Assembly: GCA_003225215.1 (NCBI GenBank)
Contig: QIBC01000006.1
Span: 1 to 64,000 of the forward strand
DNA: 64,000 nt
Reading direction: 5' to 3'
Source: Acidobacteriota bacterium
Lineage (GTDB): Bacteria; Acidobacteriota; Terriglobia; Terriglobales; Acidobacteriaceae
Numbering within the stretch: the stretch's first letter is position 1; every line of letters begins with the position of its first letter. The notes beneath the pieces were generated by a model. That model was given only the letters and a program-made list of their open reading frames with translations. It had not been told where the DNA came from and did not search any database. Positions 8,174-17,607 of this stretch are shown piece by piece. The position numbers and the translations under genes were made by a program.

Positions 8174-9399
8174 TGTCCATCGAGATCATCAACGTACGAA
8201 AGGTTTATCCGGCAAGCCAGCGCGGGCAGGCGGGTGAAATACGCGCGCTCGATGGTGTGTCGCTTTCCGTGCGCAAAGGGGAATGGCTTGCGATCATGGG
8301 GCCATCGGGCTCAGGCAAGTCTTCGTTGGTGAATCTGATTGGATGTCTCGACAGTCCCAGCTCGGGAGACATTTTCATTGATGGCAAGGATCTGGGCAAA
8401 CTCTCCGGCTCCGAACTCAATCGCTTCCGAGCCGAGAAAATTGGATTCATCTTCCAGCAATTCCATCTGATTCCCTATCTCACCGCGCTCGAAAATGTGA
8501 TGCTCGCCCAGTACTTTCACTCGATGACCGACAAGCAAGAGGCGCTCGGAGCCCTTGATCGAGTTGGCCTTAAGGAGCGCGCGCATCATGTGCCCGCTCA
8601 ACTTTCCGGTGGGGAGCAGCAGAGAGTCTGCATAGCCCGTGCATTGATCAATGATCCAAGCATCATTCTGGCGGATGAGCCAACCGGAAATTTGGACGCA
8701 AAGAATGAGGAGATTGTTCTAAAGCAATTGCGGGATCTCCATCAGCAGGGACGAACGATTGTGATGGTCACGCACGATCCCGTGGTAGCGCGGCTGGCCG
8801 ATCGTTCCGTTGAGCTGCATCATGGACAGATTGCCCATCAGCAAATCTTCACTCTTTCCGACGAGATGCAGATTGACGAAGTTCTCGAGGAGATCTGGAC
8901 GCTACACGAGAACGGCGAGCTGGCGGAAGTTGGTCGTATGGAAGTCGATGGAGCGTTACCGGTGTCGCTGGCGGTTGATCGCATGGAGCAGCTTGGGCTG
9001 GTGAAAAAGCGGGTTCACGGCGCCGCGGACCACACGCACAAAGATGTGCTCAACCGTTGCCATGAGGCCATCCACCCGGGTAGCCATACGCAGCAACATG
9101 GAGAATTCATTGTCGACTTCACTCCTGCAGGCCAACAGCGCGCGGCCGATGTCATCCGCCGCCATCGCCTCGCAGAACGACTCTTCACGCAAACCTTGAA
9201 AGTGCAAAACGAAGACGAAATCGAGCAGCAGGCATGCAAGTTTGAACACATCCTGTCCCCCGAAGTGACGGAAAAGATCTGTTCATTCCTTGGACATCCG
9301 GCTACTTGTCCACACGGCAGTCCCATTCCCGCCGGAGAATGTTGCGAAAAGGCAGGACGCATTCCTGACCGCGTTGTTGCCCAAAGCCGAGCGCATTAA
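8173..9399 (+). CDS. ABC transporter ATPase with C-terminal DtxR/IdeR-like iron-dependent repressor domain
   Basis: Walker A GPSGSGKSS, signature LSGGEQQR, Walker B IILADEPTGNLD; from about residue 230 a winged-helix-like segment, then FTPAGQQRAADVIRRHRLAERLFTQTL..EQQACKFEHILSPEVTEKICSFLGHPATCPHGSPIPAGECC, diagnostic of DtxR metal-binding/dimerisation domains. Confidence 0.9.
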   Translation: MSIEIINVRKVYPASQRGQAGEIRALDGVSLSVRKGEWLAIMGPSGSGKSSLVNLIGCLDSPSSGDIFIDGKDLGKLSGSELNRFRAEKIGFIFQQFHLIPYLTALENVMLAQYFHSMTDKQEALGALDRVGLKERAHHVPAQLSGGEQQRVCIARALINDPSIILADEPTGNLDAKNEEIVLKQLRDLHQQGRTIVMVTHDPVVARLADRSVELHHGQIAHQQIFTLSDEMQIDEVLEEIWTLHENGELAEVGRMEVDGALPVSLAVDRMEQLGLVKKRVHGAADHTHKDVLNRCHEAIHPGSHTQQHGEFIVDFTPAGQQRAADVIRRHRLAERLFTQTLKVQNEDEIEQQACKFEHILSPEVTEKICSFLGHPATCPHGSPIPAGECCEKAGRIPDRVVAQSRAH

Positions 9400-9606
9400 C
9401 GTGTGGACGGTATTACAAAATCAAACGGAGAGCCGCGTGTCCTCATCCGGCGAAATGCCGGAGGATAAGACCGCTATATTTAAGCTCTTAAAGTCTCATA
9501 CACCGGGCGAGGGCGCCCGCGCGCTCCGCTACAGTTTCATAACCGCGTTCTGTAGCGGTTAGCTTGCTGCCAGGAGTCCTCGGACTCTCTGTTAAGCTGG
9601 CGTGCC

Positions 9607-11646
9607 ATGAACCGCCGTCTCTCGACCGTCATCGTTCTTCTGACATTTGCTAGCCTTGCCCATCCGCAACAGCAGGAATCGCCTACACCTGCACTCCCGT
9701 CCGACGTTCCTAAAGAAGCGCACATTCGGACCGTACTTAGCGACAAGACGCCCTCGGGCCAAGACGCGGTATGGACCACTCCGGACGGCGCGGTCCATGA
9801 GTTCTTCCAGTTCAATGATCGCGGACGCGGCCCAAAGATCTACACGACCTACAAGCTCGACGCGAAAGGAATTGTCGTCACGGAGGACTCCAAAGGCGTT
9901 GACTACATGAAGAATCCGGTCGAGGAGCATTTCGAACTCGCGGGCGCCAGTGCGTCGTGGAAGAACCAGGCGGAAGATACGCACCAGTCCAACGCTTCCG
10001 GCAAGGCTTACGTTGACTTGGACGGCGGACCCGAGTCGCTGGCGGTCCTTACGCGAGCGGCCATTAAAAATGGCGGCAAAATTGATCTTCTGCCCTCCGG
10101 ACAAACCACCGTGCGGAGCGTGAAGTCAGTGCCCGTGGAAGCCAGCGGCACAAGGATCAGCGCCACCTTGTATGAGGTTTCCGGCCTGGGCTATGAGCCT
10201 GCATATGTGTGGTTGGACGAAAGCCAGCAATTCTTTGCAACTACATACGGCTGGAGCAGCACAGCACGTCAGGGATTCGAGTCTGTGGTCCCCATATTAC
10301 ATAAGGCACAACAGGAGGTGGAGAATTCCCGCGCCGCTGAGCTAGCTCGCGCACTGACCCATGTGCCCAGTGGCGATGTAGTCATAAGAAATGTCGGTCT
10401 CTTCGACTCAGAAGCGGCGAAGATTCTCCCGAAACAACGCGTTGTCGTGCACGAGGATCGCATTGCATCGGTCGCTGCCGAGGCCGGTCAAGTCACGCCG
10501 GCGAATGCTGAAATCATCGACGGCTCGGGCAGAACACTGCTGCCCGGACTCTGGGACATGCATGCCCATCTTTTCCCGCTGAACGCATTTATGGACGTCG
10601 CCGCCGGCGTGACTACCGTGCGCGACATGGGCAACAGCATCGACGATCTCACTTTGCTGCGCAAACACATCGCCGATGGCACCCAGATCGGCCCGCGTGT
10701 GGTGCCTGCCGGCTTCATCGACGGACCAGGCCCGTTCGAAGGTCCCATCAAGGTGCTCGCCGCGACGCCGCAGGAAGCCGTAATGCGTGTTGATCGCTAC
10801 GCCGACCTCGGCTACGTGCAGATCAAGATCTATAGTTCAGTGAAGCCCGAGCTAGTGCCAATCATCGCGAACGAGGCCCACAAACGCGGCCTGCGCGTCA
10901 GCGGGCACGTTCCTGCAGGCATGATCGCAGAGCAGTTTATTCGCGACGGCGCCAACGAAATCCAGCACATGAACTTCGTCTTTCTGAACTTCATGCCCGA
11001 CGTGAAGCAGACGCGGACTCCCGAACGATTCATTGCTCCCGGCAAGCGAGGCGCCGATCTCGACCTGAACAGTCCCCAGGTGAATGACTTCATCGCTCTG
11101 TTGAAGGAGCGACGCGTCGTAATCGACCCGACAATGGGCGTCTGGGAAAACACGTACACAGACCGTCAAGGCCAGATTCCCAAAATAGATCAGGCAATGT
11201 TCGATCGCTTACCGGTGCAGGCGCAACGTGGTATTAAAGCTGGAGGCGGTTCTCTGCCCGTTCCCGATGATGCCACTGACAAAACGTACCGCGCCTCCTA
11301 TGCCAAGATGGAAACGATGCTGAAAAAGCTGTACGACAGCGGAGTGCAGTTAGTAGCCGGAACCGACGCCGGCAGCGGATACGCTCTGCATCGCGAGCTT
11401 GAAATTTACACTCAGGCGGGAATCCCAGCCCCGGCGGTGCTCCGCATGGCCACGCTCGAAGGCGCGAGGGTAATGCATATGGACAAGGATTTCGGTTCCG
11501 TTACACCCGGCAAGTATGCCGATATGATCCTGGTAAACGGCGATCCTACCACCCAGATCAGTGATATTCGCAAAGTCGATCTCGTGGTAAAAAACGGCAA
11601 TCTGCTCCGCCCCGCGGAGCTGTACCACGCGATTGGCGTGCACTGA
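9607..11646 (+). CDS. Secreted amidohydrolase family protein (imidazolonepropionase-like)
   Basis: Signal peptide; LLPGLWDMHAHLFPL, GVTTVRDMGN, RVSGHVPAGMIAEQFIRDGANEIQHMNF, AGTDAGSGYALHREL, GSVTPGKYADMILV. Confidence 0.9.
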   Translation: MNRRLSTVIVLLTFASLAHPQQQESPTPALPSDVPKEAHIRTVLSDKTPSGQDAVWTTPDGAVHEFFQFNDRGRGPKIYTTYKLDAKGIVVTEDSKGVDYMKNPVEEHFELAGASASWKNQAEDTHQSNASGKAYVDLDGGPESLAVLTRAAIKNGGKIDLLPSGQTTVRSVKSVPVEASGTRISATLYEVSGLGYEPAYVWLDESQQFFATTYGWSSTARQGFESVVPILHKAQQEVENSRAAELARALTHVPSGDVVIRNVGLFDSEAAKILPKQRVVVHEDRIASVAAEAGQVTPANAEIIDGSGRTLLPGLWDMHAHLFPLNAFMDVAAGVTTVRDMGNSIDDLTLLRKHIADGTQIGPRVVPAGFIDGPGPFEGPIKVLAATPQEAVMRVDRYADLGYVQIKIYSSVKPELVPIIANEAHKRGLRVSGHVPAGMIAEQFIRDGANEIQHMNFVFLNFMPDVKQTRTPERFIAPGKRGADLDLNSPQVNDFIALLKERRVVIDPTMGVWENTYTDRQGQIPKIDQAMFDRLPVQAQRGIKAGGGSLPVPDDATDKTYRASYAKMETMLKKLYDSGVQLVAGTDAGSGYALHRELEIYTQAGIPAPAVLRMATLEGARVMHMDKDFGSVTPGKYADMILVNGDPTTQISDIRKVDLVVKNGNLLRPAELYHAIGVH

Positions 11647-11657
11647 TCTTCTACTCT

Positions 11658-12923
11658 CTATCTCGAAGCGAGTTCAGCAAGCACATGCGCCAGGACGCGA
11701 GTTCCATTGCTGATGGCATCAGGTGAAGCGTACTCCTCAGGGCGATGACTGATGCCATCCCGGCAAGGAATGAAGATCATGCCTGTTGGAGCGATTCGTG
11801 ACATGAACAGGGAATCGTGGTAGGCGCGACTGACGATCTTCCTGAATTGGAATTGGTTCCTTCGACATGCACCCTCGATAGCCTCTACAACTTCACGAGC
11901 GCATTCACCGGGAGCGTCCGCGTTAACTACTTCGATCTGGACGTCTACAGATCGACGAAGCGCAACCTCTTGACATCTCTGGCGAATCAATCGCAAGACG
12001 GTTTCACGACGCTGTTCATCGATATCGCGAAGGTCCACTTCTAGCCGCACGCGGCTCGGAATGCTGTTTACCGCTGAAGGAAACACGTCACACACACCGG
12101 TTGTACCCACTGTGTCGAACGAACCGGTTGATTTTACTGCCCATTCAACCGCGAGAACGATCTCTGCGGCCGCGCAAAGAGCATCGCGCCGATCGGGCAT
12201 CAGAACTCCACCGGCGTGGCCTCCTTGTCCTTCAACGGAAATGCCTAGGCTTGCGGGAGCAGCAATGGCAGTTACAACGCCGATGTCGAGTTGCTCCTGC
12301 TCAAGCAATGGGCCTTGCTCAATATGTAGCTCGACGAAACGTTCGTAGTAACCGCGCGGGAGCAGCACCTGCCCGAGATCTCCGCTAAACCCTGCCATCG
12401 TTCGAGCATCACGTAGCGTCTGGCCGCCTTTGTCCTTCAACTTCTTGTCAACTGAGGCATCGCGGCTACCCGAAAGAAGTCTGCTGCCGAGACATCCGAT
12501 GCCAAAACGTGTCGGCTCCTCAGAAGTGAAGATCACGAGTTCAATCGGACGCGCAGGCAAGAATTCAGAACGCTTGAGGGCGCGAATCGCTTCTAATCCT
12601 CCGAGCACTCCGACTGTGCCGTCGAAGCGTCCGGCATTCGGTATAGCGTCGATGTGCGACCCCGTCCCGACAGCAGCTTCGCCGGGACGATCACCGCTCC
12701 AGCGGGCAAAGGTATTTCCAACCGAGTCTTCGCGAACTTCCAATCCAGCATCGAGACAGAGACTTTTCACATAGTCGCGCGCCCGAAGATCCGAGTCAGA
12801 AAACACGATTCGTGTCACAGCAGGAGGTGCAGAATCCGAAAAGGTAGCCAATGTCGTAAGCTCTTGATTGAGCCGGTCGCTATCGATCACGATGCGCGCG
12901 GATTGGGCAGAAAGTGCAGACAC
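11658..12923 (-). CDS. Zn-dependent hydantoinase/carbamoylase family amidase (N-carbamoyl amino acid hydrolase / allantoate amidohydrolase-like)
   Basis: GTGSHIDAIPNAGRFDGTVGVLGGLEAIR, FTSEEPTRFGIGCLGSRLLSG, FVELHIEQGPLLE, GQGGHAGGVLMPDRRDAL, SRAYHDSLFM. Confidence 0.92.
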   Translation of the reverse strand: MSALSAQSARIVIDSDRLNQELTTLATFSDSAPPAVTRIVFSDSDLRARDYVKSLCLDAGLEVREDSVGNTFARWSGDRPGEAAVGTGSHIDAIPNAGRFDGTVGVLGGLEAIRALKRSEFLPARPIELVIFTSEEPTRFGIGCLGSRLLSGSRDASVDKKLKDKGGQTLRDARTMAGFSGDLGQVLLPRGYYERFVELHIEQGPLLEQEQLDIGVVTAIAAPASLGISVEGQGGHAGGVLMPDRRDALCAAAEIVLAVEWAVKSTGSFDTVGTTGVCDVFPSAVNSIPSRVRLEVDLRDIDEQRRETVLRLIRQRCQEVALRRSVDVQIEVVNADAPGECAREVVEAIEGACRRNQFQFRKIVSRAYHDSLFMSRIAPTGMIFIPCRDGISHRPEEYASPDAISNGTRVLAHVLAELASR

Positions 12924-12967
12924 GAAAGCTCCGAAGCAGTGGATTATAAGCGGAGCAAGTGCCCAAC

Positions 12968-12993
12968 GTAGAGACGCAGCATGCTGTGTCTAC
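12968..12993. repeat. Palindrome family copy 1 (26 bp, degenerate): GTAGAGACGCAGCATGCTGTGTCTAC
   Basis: Same core as copies at 13043, 21278, 48064 and 48122. Confidence 0.9.
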
Positions 12994-13042
12994 ACGAGCG
13001 AGCAAAGCTGAACCGCGCTTCCCCGACAGCCCATGCCACATC

Positions 13043-13070
13043 GTAAAGACGCAGCATGCTGCGTCTCTAC
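13043..13070. repeat. Palindrome family copy 2: GTAAAGACGCAGCATGCTGCGTCTCTAC
   Basis: Read directly. Confidence 0.92.
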
Positions 13071-13072
13071 CG

Positions 13073-13110
13073 TTTAAAAGCAAAACGGCACGAGCAGGTT
13101 CGCTCGTGCC
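13073..13110 (-). terminator. Rho-independent terminator for the TonB-family gene
   Basis: On minus strand GGCACGAGC-gaacct-GCTCGTGCC followed by GTTTTGCTTTT. Confidence 0.75.
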
Positions 13111-13138
13111 ATTTCAATTCTTCTGATGATTACTTACT

Positions 13139-14158
13139 TCAGAAGAGTCTAAACTCCACTTCCACGCTGATCGCGACAGCTACCGGTTTACCGTCCTTCT
13201 CCGCGGGTTCGAACTTCCAGGTGCGTACAGCTTCCAGGGCTTTTTCGTCGAGTCCCATACCAAGTCCACGTTCAACCTTCAGCCCGCGCGGACGTCCGGA
13301 GGCATCAACGACTAATCCCAAAATTACTGTTCCCTGATACTTAGCCTTGCGCGCCTCTTCCGAATACTCCGGATCTGGCTTGTAGATTGCGCGGGGCGCG
13401 GTTACGCCACCAACGCCTGGGCGGAAGATTCCGCCGCCGTATCCACCGCCGGAACCAGGACCAACGCCACCGCCGATCCCAGAACCAATTCCGCCACCGC
13501 TTCCAGCGCCGATTCCAGCTCCGCTACCAACACCGTTCGATGGAGGTCCGCCGATCACGGGCGACTTGGGATCGCCGAAGTTGGGCAGGTTATTGTTCGC
13601 CAGCTTCACCGTCGGAGGCATCACCACCGTCGGCTCTGCCGTGAGCTTGGGATGTTCGTTACGAATTACAACCTCGGGAGGCGTGATCTGCTCCATGGCC
13701 GGCTTAGGTAGACGCCCCTTGGGAGCAATGACCTTGTCGCGATCACCGCCACCCCCACCGCCCTGAAGCGTTGGCATCTGCTTCGGAGTCATTGGCATGT
13801 ACTCGGAAATGTCCGGGGCAATGACCGTTACAGTCTCTTTTTTCTGCTCCTGATACACCTTGTGCCCCAGGATTGAGGCAGCTATCAGAGCCGCGATCAG
13901 TCCAGTGTGCACGATCACCGAGGATGTACGTGCGACTTTGCGATTATCGTAGGCGCCCCAGATGCTTCGAACTGCAACGGGACGGGATGTCAGTTTGAGC
14001 GGTGGTAATTTTTCAGGAAAGAAAACGTCGCGCAGATTCTCTTTCAAAGATTCAAAGAGCGACCCCTCCGCCTTCAAACCAAAGTTGGGCGCACTTGCTG
14101 GTACCCGCCTTCGGACCGGAGAAGTTTCAGTGGGGGCGATCAACACCTGGTTTGCCAT
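13139..14158 (-). CDS. TonB family energy transducer, Gly-rich linker
   Basis: TM helix, IVGGPP..GSGGGIGSGIGGGV linker, C-terminal PDPEYSEEARKAKYQGTVILGLVVDASGRPRGLKVERGLGMGLDEKALEAVRTWKFEPA. Confidence 0.9.
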   Translation of the reverse strand: MANQVLIAPTETSPVRRRVPASAPNFGLKAEGSLFESLKENLRDVFFPEKLPPLKLTSRPVAVRSIWGAYDNRKVARTSSVIVHTGLIAALIAASILGHKVYQEQKKETVTVIAPDISEYMPMTPKQMPTLQGGGGGGDRDKVIAPKGRLPKPAMEQITPPEVVIRNEHPKLTAEPTVVMPPTVKLANNNLPNFGDPKSPVIGGPPSNGVGSGAGIGAGSGGGIGSGIGGGVGPGSGGGYGGGIFRPGVGGVTAPRAIYKPDPEYSEEARKAKYQGTVILGLVVDASGRPRGLKVERGLGMGLDEKALEAVRTWKFEPAEKDGKPVAVAISVEVEFRLF

Positions 14159-14519
14159 AAAAACTTTTGTTCGACCCATCCAGCCTATTCCGCTCGTCGC
14201 GTTTGGGAGTGGCTGCTTACCTTCTTCCGATGAATTCTTCTGTCCTTATGTTGCTCGCCCAGCAGCTCTAAGCTTTGCGAGTTTGTCAAGACGTCAGACT
14301 AAAAAATCATCGAAAAATTTCTTAAAAGCTCACAAAAACCGAGCAACTCTGCCCTCGCTTCAGCATCAGCAAAATGCTCTTTGCCGACACTGCTTCCACA
14401 TCGTTGTTTAGATGCACGCAAACGACGACGGAACCACAGATATGGTCTTGGTGTAGAAACCCATCCCCTATAATGAAGTTTCCCGCCTTTTTACCATGAG
14501 GAGTAGATAACGACCGGGC

Positions 14520-17366
14520 ATGCCCTCTGAACTGAAAGACACGCTGAATTTGCCGAAAACCGACTTCGCCATGAAGGCGAATCTGCCGCAAAACGAGCCA
14601 AAAAGGCTCGAATTTTGGACGAAAATCGGTATATATCAGCGTATTCGCGAAGCGCGAAAAGGTGCACCGAAGTACTTTCTACACGACGGTCCGCCGTACG
14701 CCAACGGCGAGATCCACCTTGGACATGCACTAAATAAGTCGCTAAAAGATTTTGTTGTGAAGTCGAAGACCATGGCAGGCTTTGACGCACCATACGTCCC
14801 GGGATGGGATTGCCACGGCCTTCCCATCGAGATAAAAGTCGACGAAAAACTTGGCCGCAAGAAATTGGAGATGGCTCCTGCGCAAGTGCGTCGCGCATGT
14901 CGCGAGTACGCGCAAAAGTATCTCGATCTGCAGAGCGAACAGTTTCAGCGTATCGGGGTCTTCGGCGATTTCGAACATCCTTACTCCACGATGTCACCGC
15001 AATACGAATCGGTAATCGCTCGCGTCTTCTTTGACTTCTGGGAGAACGGATTCGTCTACAAAGGACTTCGTCCCGTCTACTGGTGCATCTTCGATCGCAC
15101 CGCGCTGGCAGAAGCTGAAGTCGAGTACGAGCAGCACACCAGTCCCAGTGTCTGGGTAAAGTACGTTCTTACTAGTAAGCCCGAAACGATCGACTCCGCT
15201 CTCGCGGGCAAGCGCGTCAACACAATCATCTGGACGACCACGCCATGGACGCTTCCAGCGTCCATGGCAGTCGCTTTCCATCCTGATTATGAATATGTGG
15301 CTCTGGAAGACGCGGGAGAGGTTTACATCGTTGCCGAAGGGTTGCTCGAAGCGACACGTGAGCACACTGGACTCAAAGACGCTCGCGCCATAGCGCGCTT
15401 CCCAGGACGCAGATTGGAAGGTACAACCTTCCAGCATCCATTCCTCGATCGCAAGATCCTCGGTGTGCTTGCCGACTACGTAACCCTCGAGCAAGGCACA
15501 GGAGCGGTTCACACGGCTCCATCCCATGGCGCCGACGACTTTTATACCGGCGTCAAATATGGCCTCGATCAAACTTGCAACGTCGACGCCCAAGGACGGC
15601 TGCACAATGGTCTGCCCGAATACAACGGCAAGACCGTATTCGAAGCCAACCAGCCGATTATCGAGTTGTTGAAATCGCGCAGCGTGCTGATGGGTGAAGA
15701 GAAGATCACGCACTCATATCCGCATTGCTGGCGTTGCCACAATCCCGTGATCTTCCGAGCAACTGAGCAGTGGTTTATCGGCATGGAGAGCCCTATGCAG
15801 GGCTCAACGCTGCGTCAACGCGCTCTGGATGAGGTTCGGAAAACGAAGTGGGATCCCGCTTGGGGAGAAGAGCGCATTTCCAACATGGTGGCCACTCGTC
15901 CCGACTGGTGCATCTCGCGTCAGCGCGTGTGGGGTGTGCCCATTCCGATCTTCTTCTGCGAAGGCTGCAATCAGCCGCTGCGCTCGAAGGACGCAAACGA
16001 GTTGGTAGTCAAGCTGTTCGCAATGCATGGCGCCGATGCCTGGTACACGCATGACGTGAAGGACATCGTTCCTGCCGCGGTCAAATGCCAGAACTGCGGT
16101 GGGAAAAACTTGCGCAAAGAGTTTGACATCATCGACGTGTGGTTCGAGTCCGGGTCGAGTTGGGCGGCTGTGATGAAGGATGCTGTTGCCGACATGTACA
16201 TCGAGGGCGGCGACCAGCATCGCGGATGGTTCCAGTCATCCCTACTCTGCTCCGTGGGCACTCGCGATCGTGCGCCCTACCGCTTAGCCGTCACCTGCGG
16301 CTGGACACTCGATCCGCAAGGCCGCGCGATGTCGAAGTCACTGGGCAACGGAGTGGATCCCGTAGAAGTCGCAGAGAAGCTCGGCGCTGAGATCGTGCGC
16401 CTCTGGGTTGCGTCAGTTGATTTCCGCGAGGACATGCATGCGTCAGACGAATTGATGAAGCGCGTCGCCGATAACTATCGCGACATCCGCAACGCCTTTC
16501 GCTGGATCCTCGGCAATCTCGATGGGTTTAACCCAGCAGAAGGTCAGGTGGCCTTCGAGGAGATGGAGTCGATCGACCAATTCATGCTGCTCCTCACCTC
16601 AGATCTGGTGAAGGATGTTCTTCGCTGGTATGAGGCGTTCGAGTTCCATCGCATCTACCAGCGCGTCATCGCCTTCCGCACCAGCGAGCTGAGCAACTTC
16701 TACTTCGACGTGCTCAAAGATCGCCTGTACACGTATCCGCGGACAGCGCACGCGCGACGGTCCGGACAGACCGCAATCTGGCGCATCGGACAAGTGCTCG
16801 TCCGGCTGCTAGCGCCCATCATGAGCTTCACCGCCGAAGAGGTCTGGCAGTTCATGCCCGCGCTGGGAGAGAAGCCGGAGAGCGTGCACCTCGCGCTCTT
16901 CCCCACGCCCGAAGAGGTGTTGGGAAATACCGAGCGCCAGCCTAACCGGCAAGGACAATCAGTACCCTGCGACACAGACCGTATCCGGGGGGATTGGCAA
17001 CGTCTGTTACTGGTTCGTGAAGAAGTCTTTCGCGCTCTCGAGACTGCACGTAAAGACAAGGTTATTGGGAGCGGACTGCAAGCCAAGCTCGTTATTTCAG
17101 CTCCAGCGGAGAGCTACGGCTTGCTCGAAAAATATCGCGACACTTTGCGTTACTTATTCATCGTTTCTCAAGTAGATATCCACCAGCTTCCTGGCCACGG
17201 AAATGGATCGGGGCTCAAGGTTGAAGTATTGCTTGCAGAGGGGGCGAAGTGTGAACGCTGTTGGAATTATTCCACTCAGGTTGGCAGCGATACCGAATAT
17301 CCAACTGTTTGCGAGCGCTGCAGTGCGGCGCTACACGAGATGGAAGACAAGGAGAGCGTTGGATAA
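14520..17366 (+). CDS. ileS: Isoleucyl-tRNA synthetase
   Basis: HDGPPYANGEIHLGHALNKSLKD (HIGH region), AMSKSLGNGV (KMSKS), C-terminal CERCWNYSTQVG..CERC zinc site. Confidence 0.97.
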   Translation: MPSELKDTLNLPKTDFAMKANLPQNEPKRLEFWTKIGIYQRIREARKGAPKYFLHDGPPYANGEIHLGHALNKSLKDFVVKSKTMAGFDAPYVPGWDCHGLPIEIKVDEKLGRKKLEMAPAQVRRACREYAQKYLDLQSEQFQRIGVFGDFEHPYSTMSPQYESVIARVFFDFWENGFVYKGLRPVYWCIFDRTALAEAEVEYEQHTSPSVWVKYVLTSKPETIDSALAGKRVNTIIWTTTPWTLPASMAVAFHPDYEYVALEDAGEVYIVAEGLLEATREHTGLKDARAIARFPGRRLEGTTFQHPFLDRKILGVLADYVTLEQGTGAVHTAPSHGADDFYTGVKYGLDQTCNVDAQGRLHNGLPEYNGKTVFEANQPIIELLKSRSVLMGEEKITHSYPHCWRCHNPVIFRATEQWFIGMESPMQGSTLRQRALDEVRKTKWDPAWGEERISNMVATRPDWCISRQRVWGVPIPIFFCEGCNQPLRSKDANELVVKLFAMHGADAWYTHDVKDIVPAAVKCQNCGGKNLRKEFDIIDVWFESGSSWAAVMKDAVADMYIEGGDQHRGWFQSSLLCSVGTRDRAPYRLAVTCGWTLDPQGRAMSKSLGNGVDPVEVAEKLGAEIVRLWVASVDFREDMHASDELMKRVADNYRDIRNAFRWILGNLDGFNPAEGQVAFEEMESIDQFMLLLTSDLVKDVLRWYEAFEFHRIYQRVIAFRTSELSNFYFDVLKDRLYTYPRTAHARRSGQTAIWRIGQVLVRLLAPIMSFTAEEVWQFMPALGEKPESVHLALFPTPEEVLGNTERQPNRQGQSVPCDTDRIRGDWQRLLLVREEVFRALETARKDKVIGSGLQAKLVISAPAESYGLLEKYRDTLRYLFIVSQVDIHQLPGHGNGSGLKVEVLLAEGAKCERCWNYSTQVGSDTEYPTVCERCSAALHEMEDKESVG

Positions 17367-17397
17367 GAGGCTTCAGCACCGGAAAAATGTTTGGAAT

Positions 17398-17513
17398 TTG
17401 GTTCGTGTCGGGACATCGACCTCAGTCGTGCCGTCAGACGCTTACTTTTCCTCGGCTTTTAGCCGCTGGACTTTCTTTTATCCGCACGATTAGGCGTCGA
17501 TGTCCCGAACCAA
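17398..17513. repeat. Inverted repeat between ileS and lspA
   Basis: Arms TTGGTTCGTGTCGGGACATCGAC (17398-17420) and GTCGATGTCCCGAACCAA (17496-17513). Confidence 0.8.
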
Positions 17514-17607
17514 ACTCGACCAGTGGTAACGAAGTATTCCCTGTGGCAGTCTTATAGCAGGGATTAGGAACATCAGTTAGACGTTTCAGGAGCGCAGTAG
17601 TTTAGGA

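Noticed and set aside
9290-9562. ORF overlapping the end of the ATPase-DtxR gene, considered as evidence of a frameshift in the DtxR tail
   Set aside because: DtxR homology already runs through CPHGxPIPxGECC in the main frame; the overlapping frame shows no clear continuation of the domain.
12968-13070. CRISPR array from the repeated palindromic units
   Set aside because: Only two units per site, variable spacing and degenerate copies; behaves like a dispersed palindrome, and no cas genes are present.
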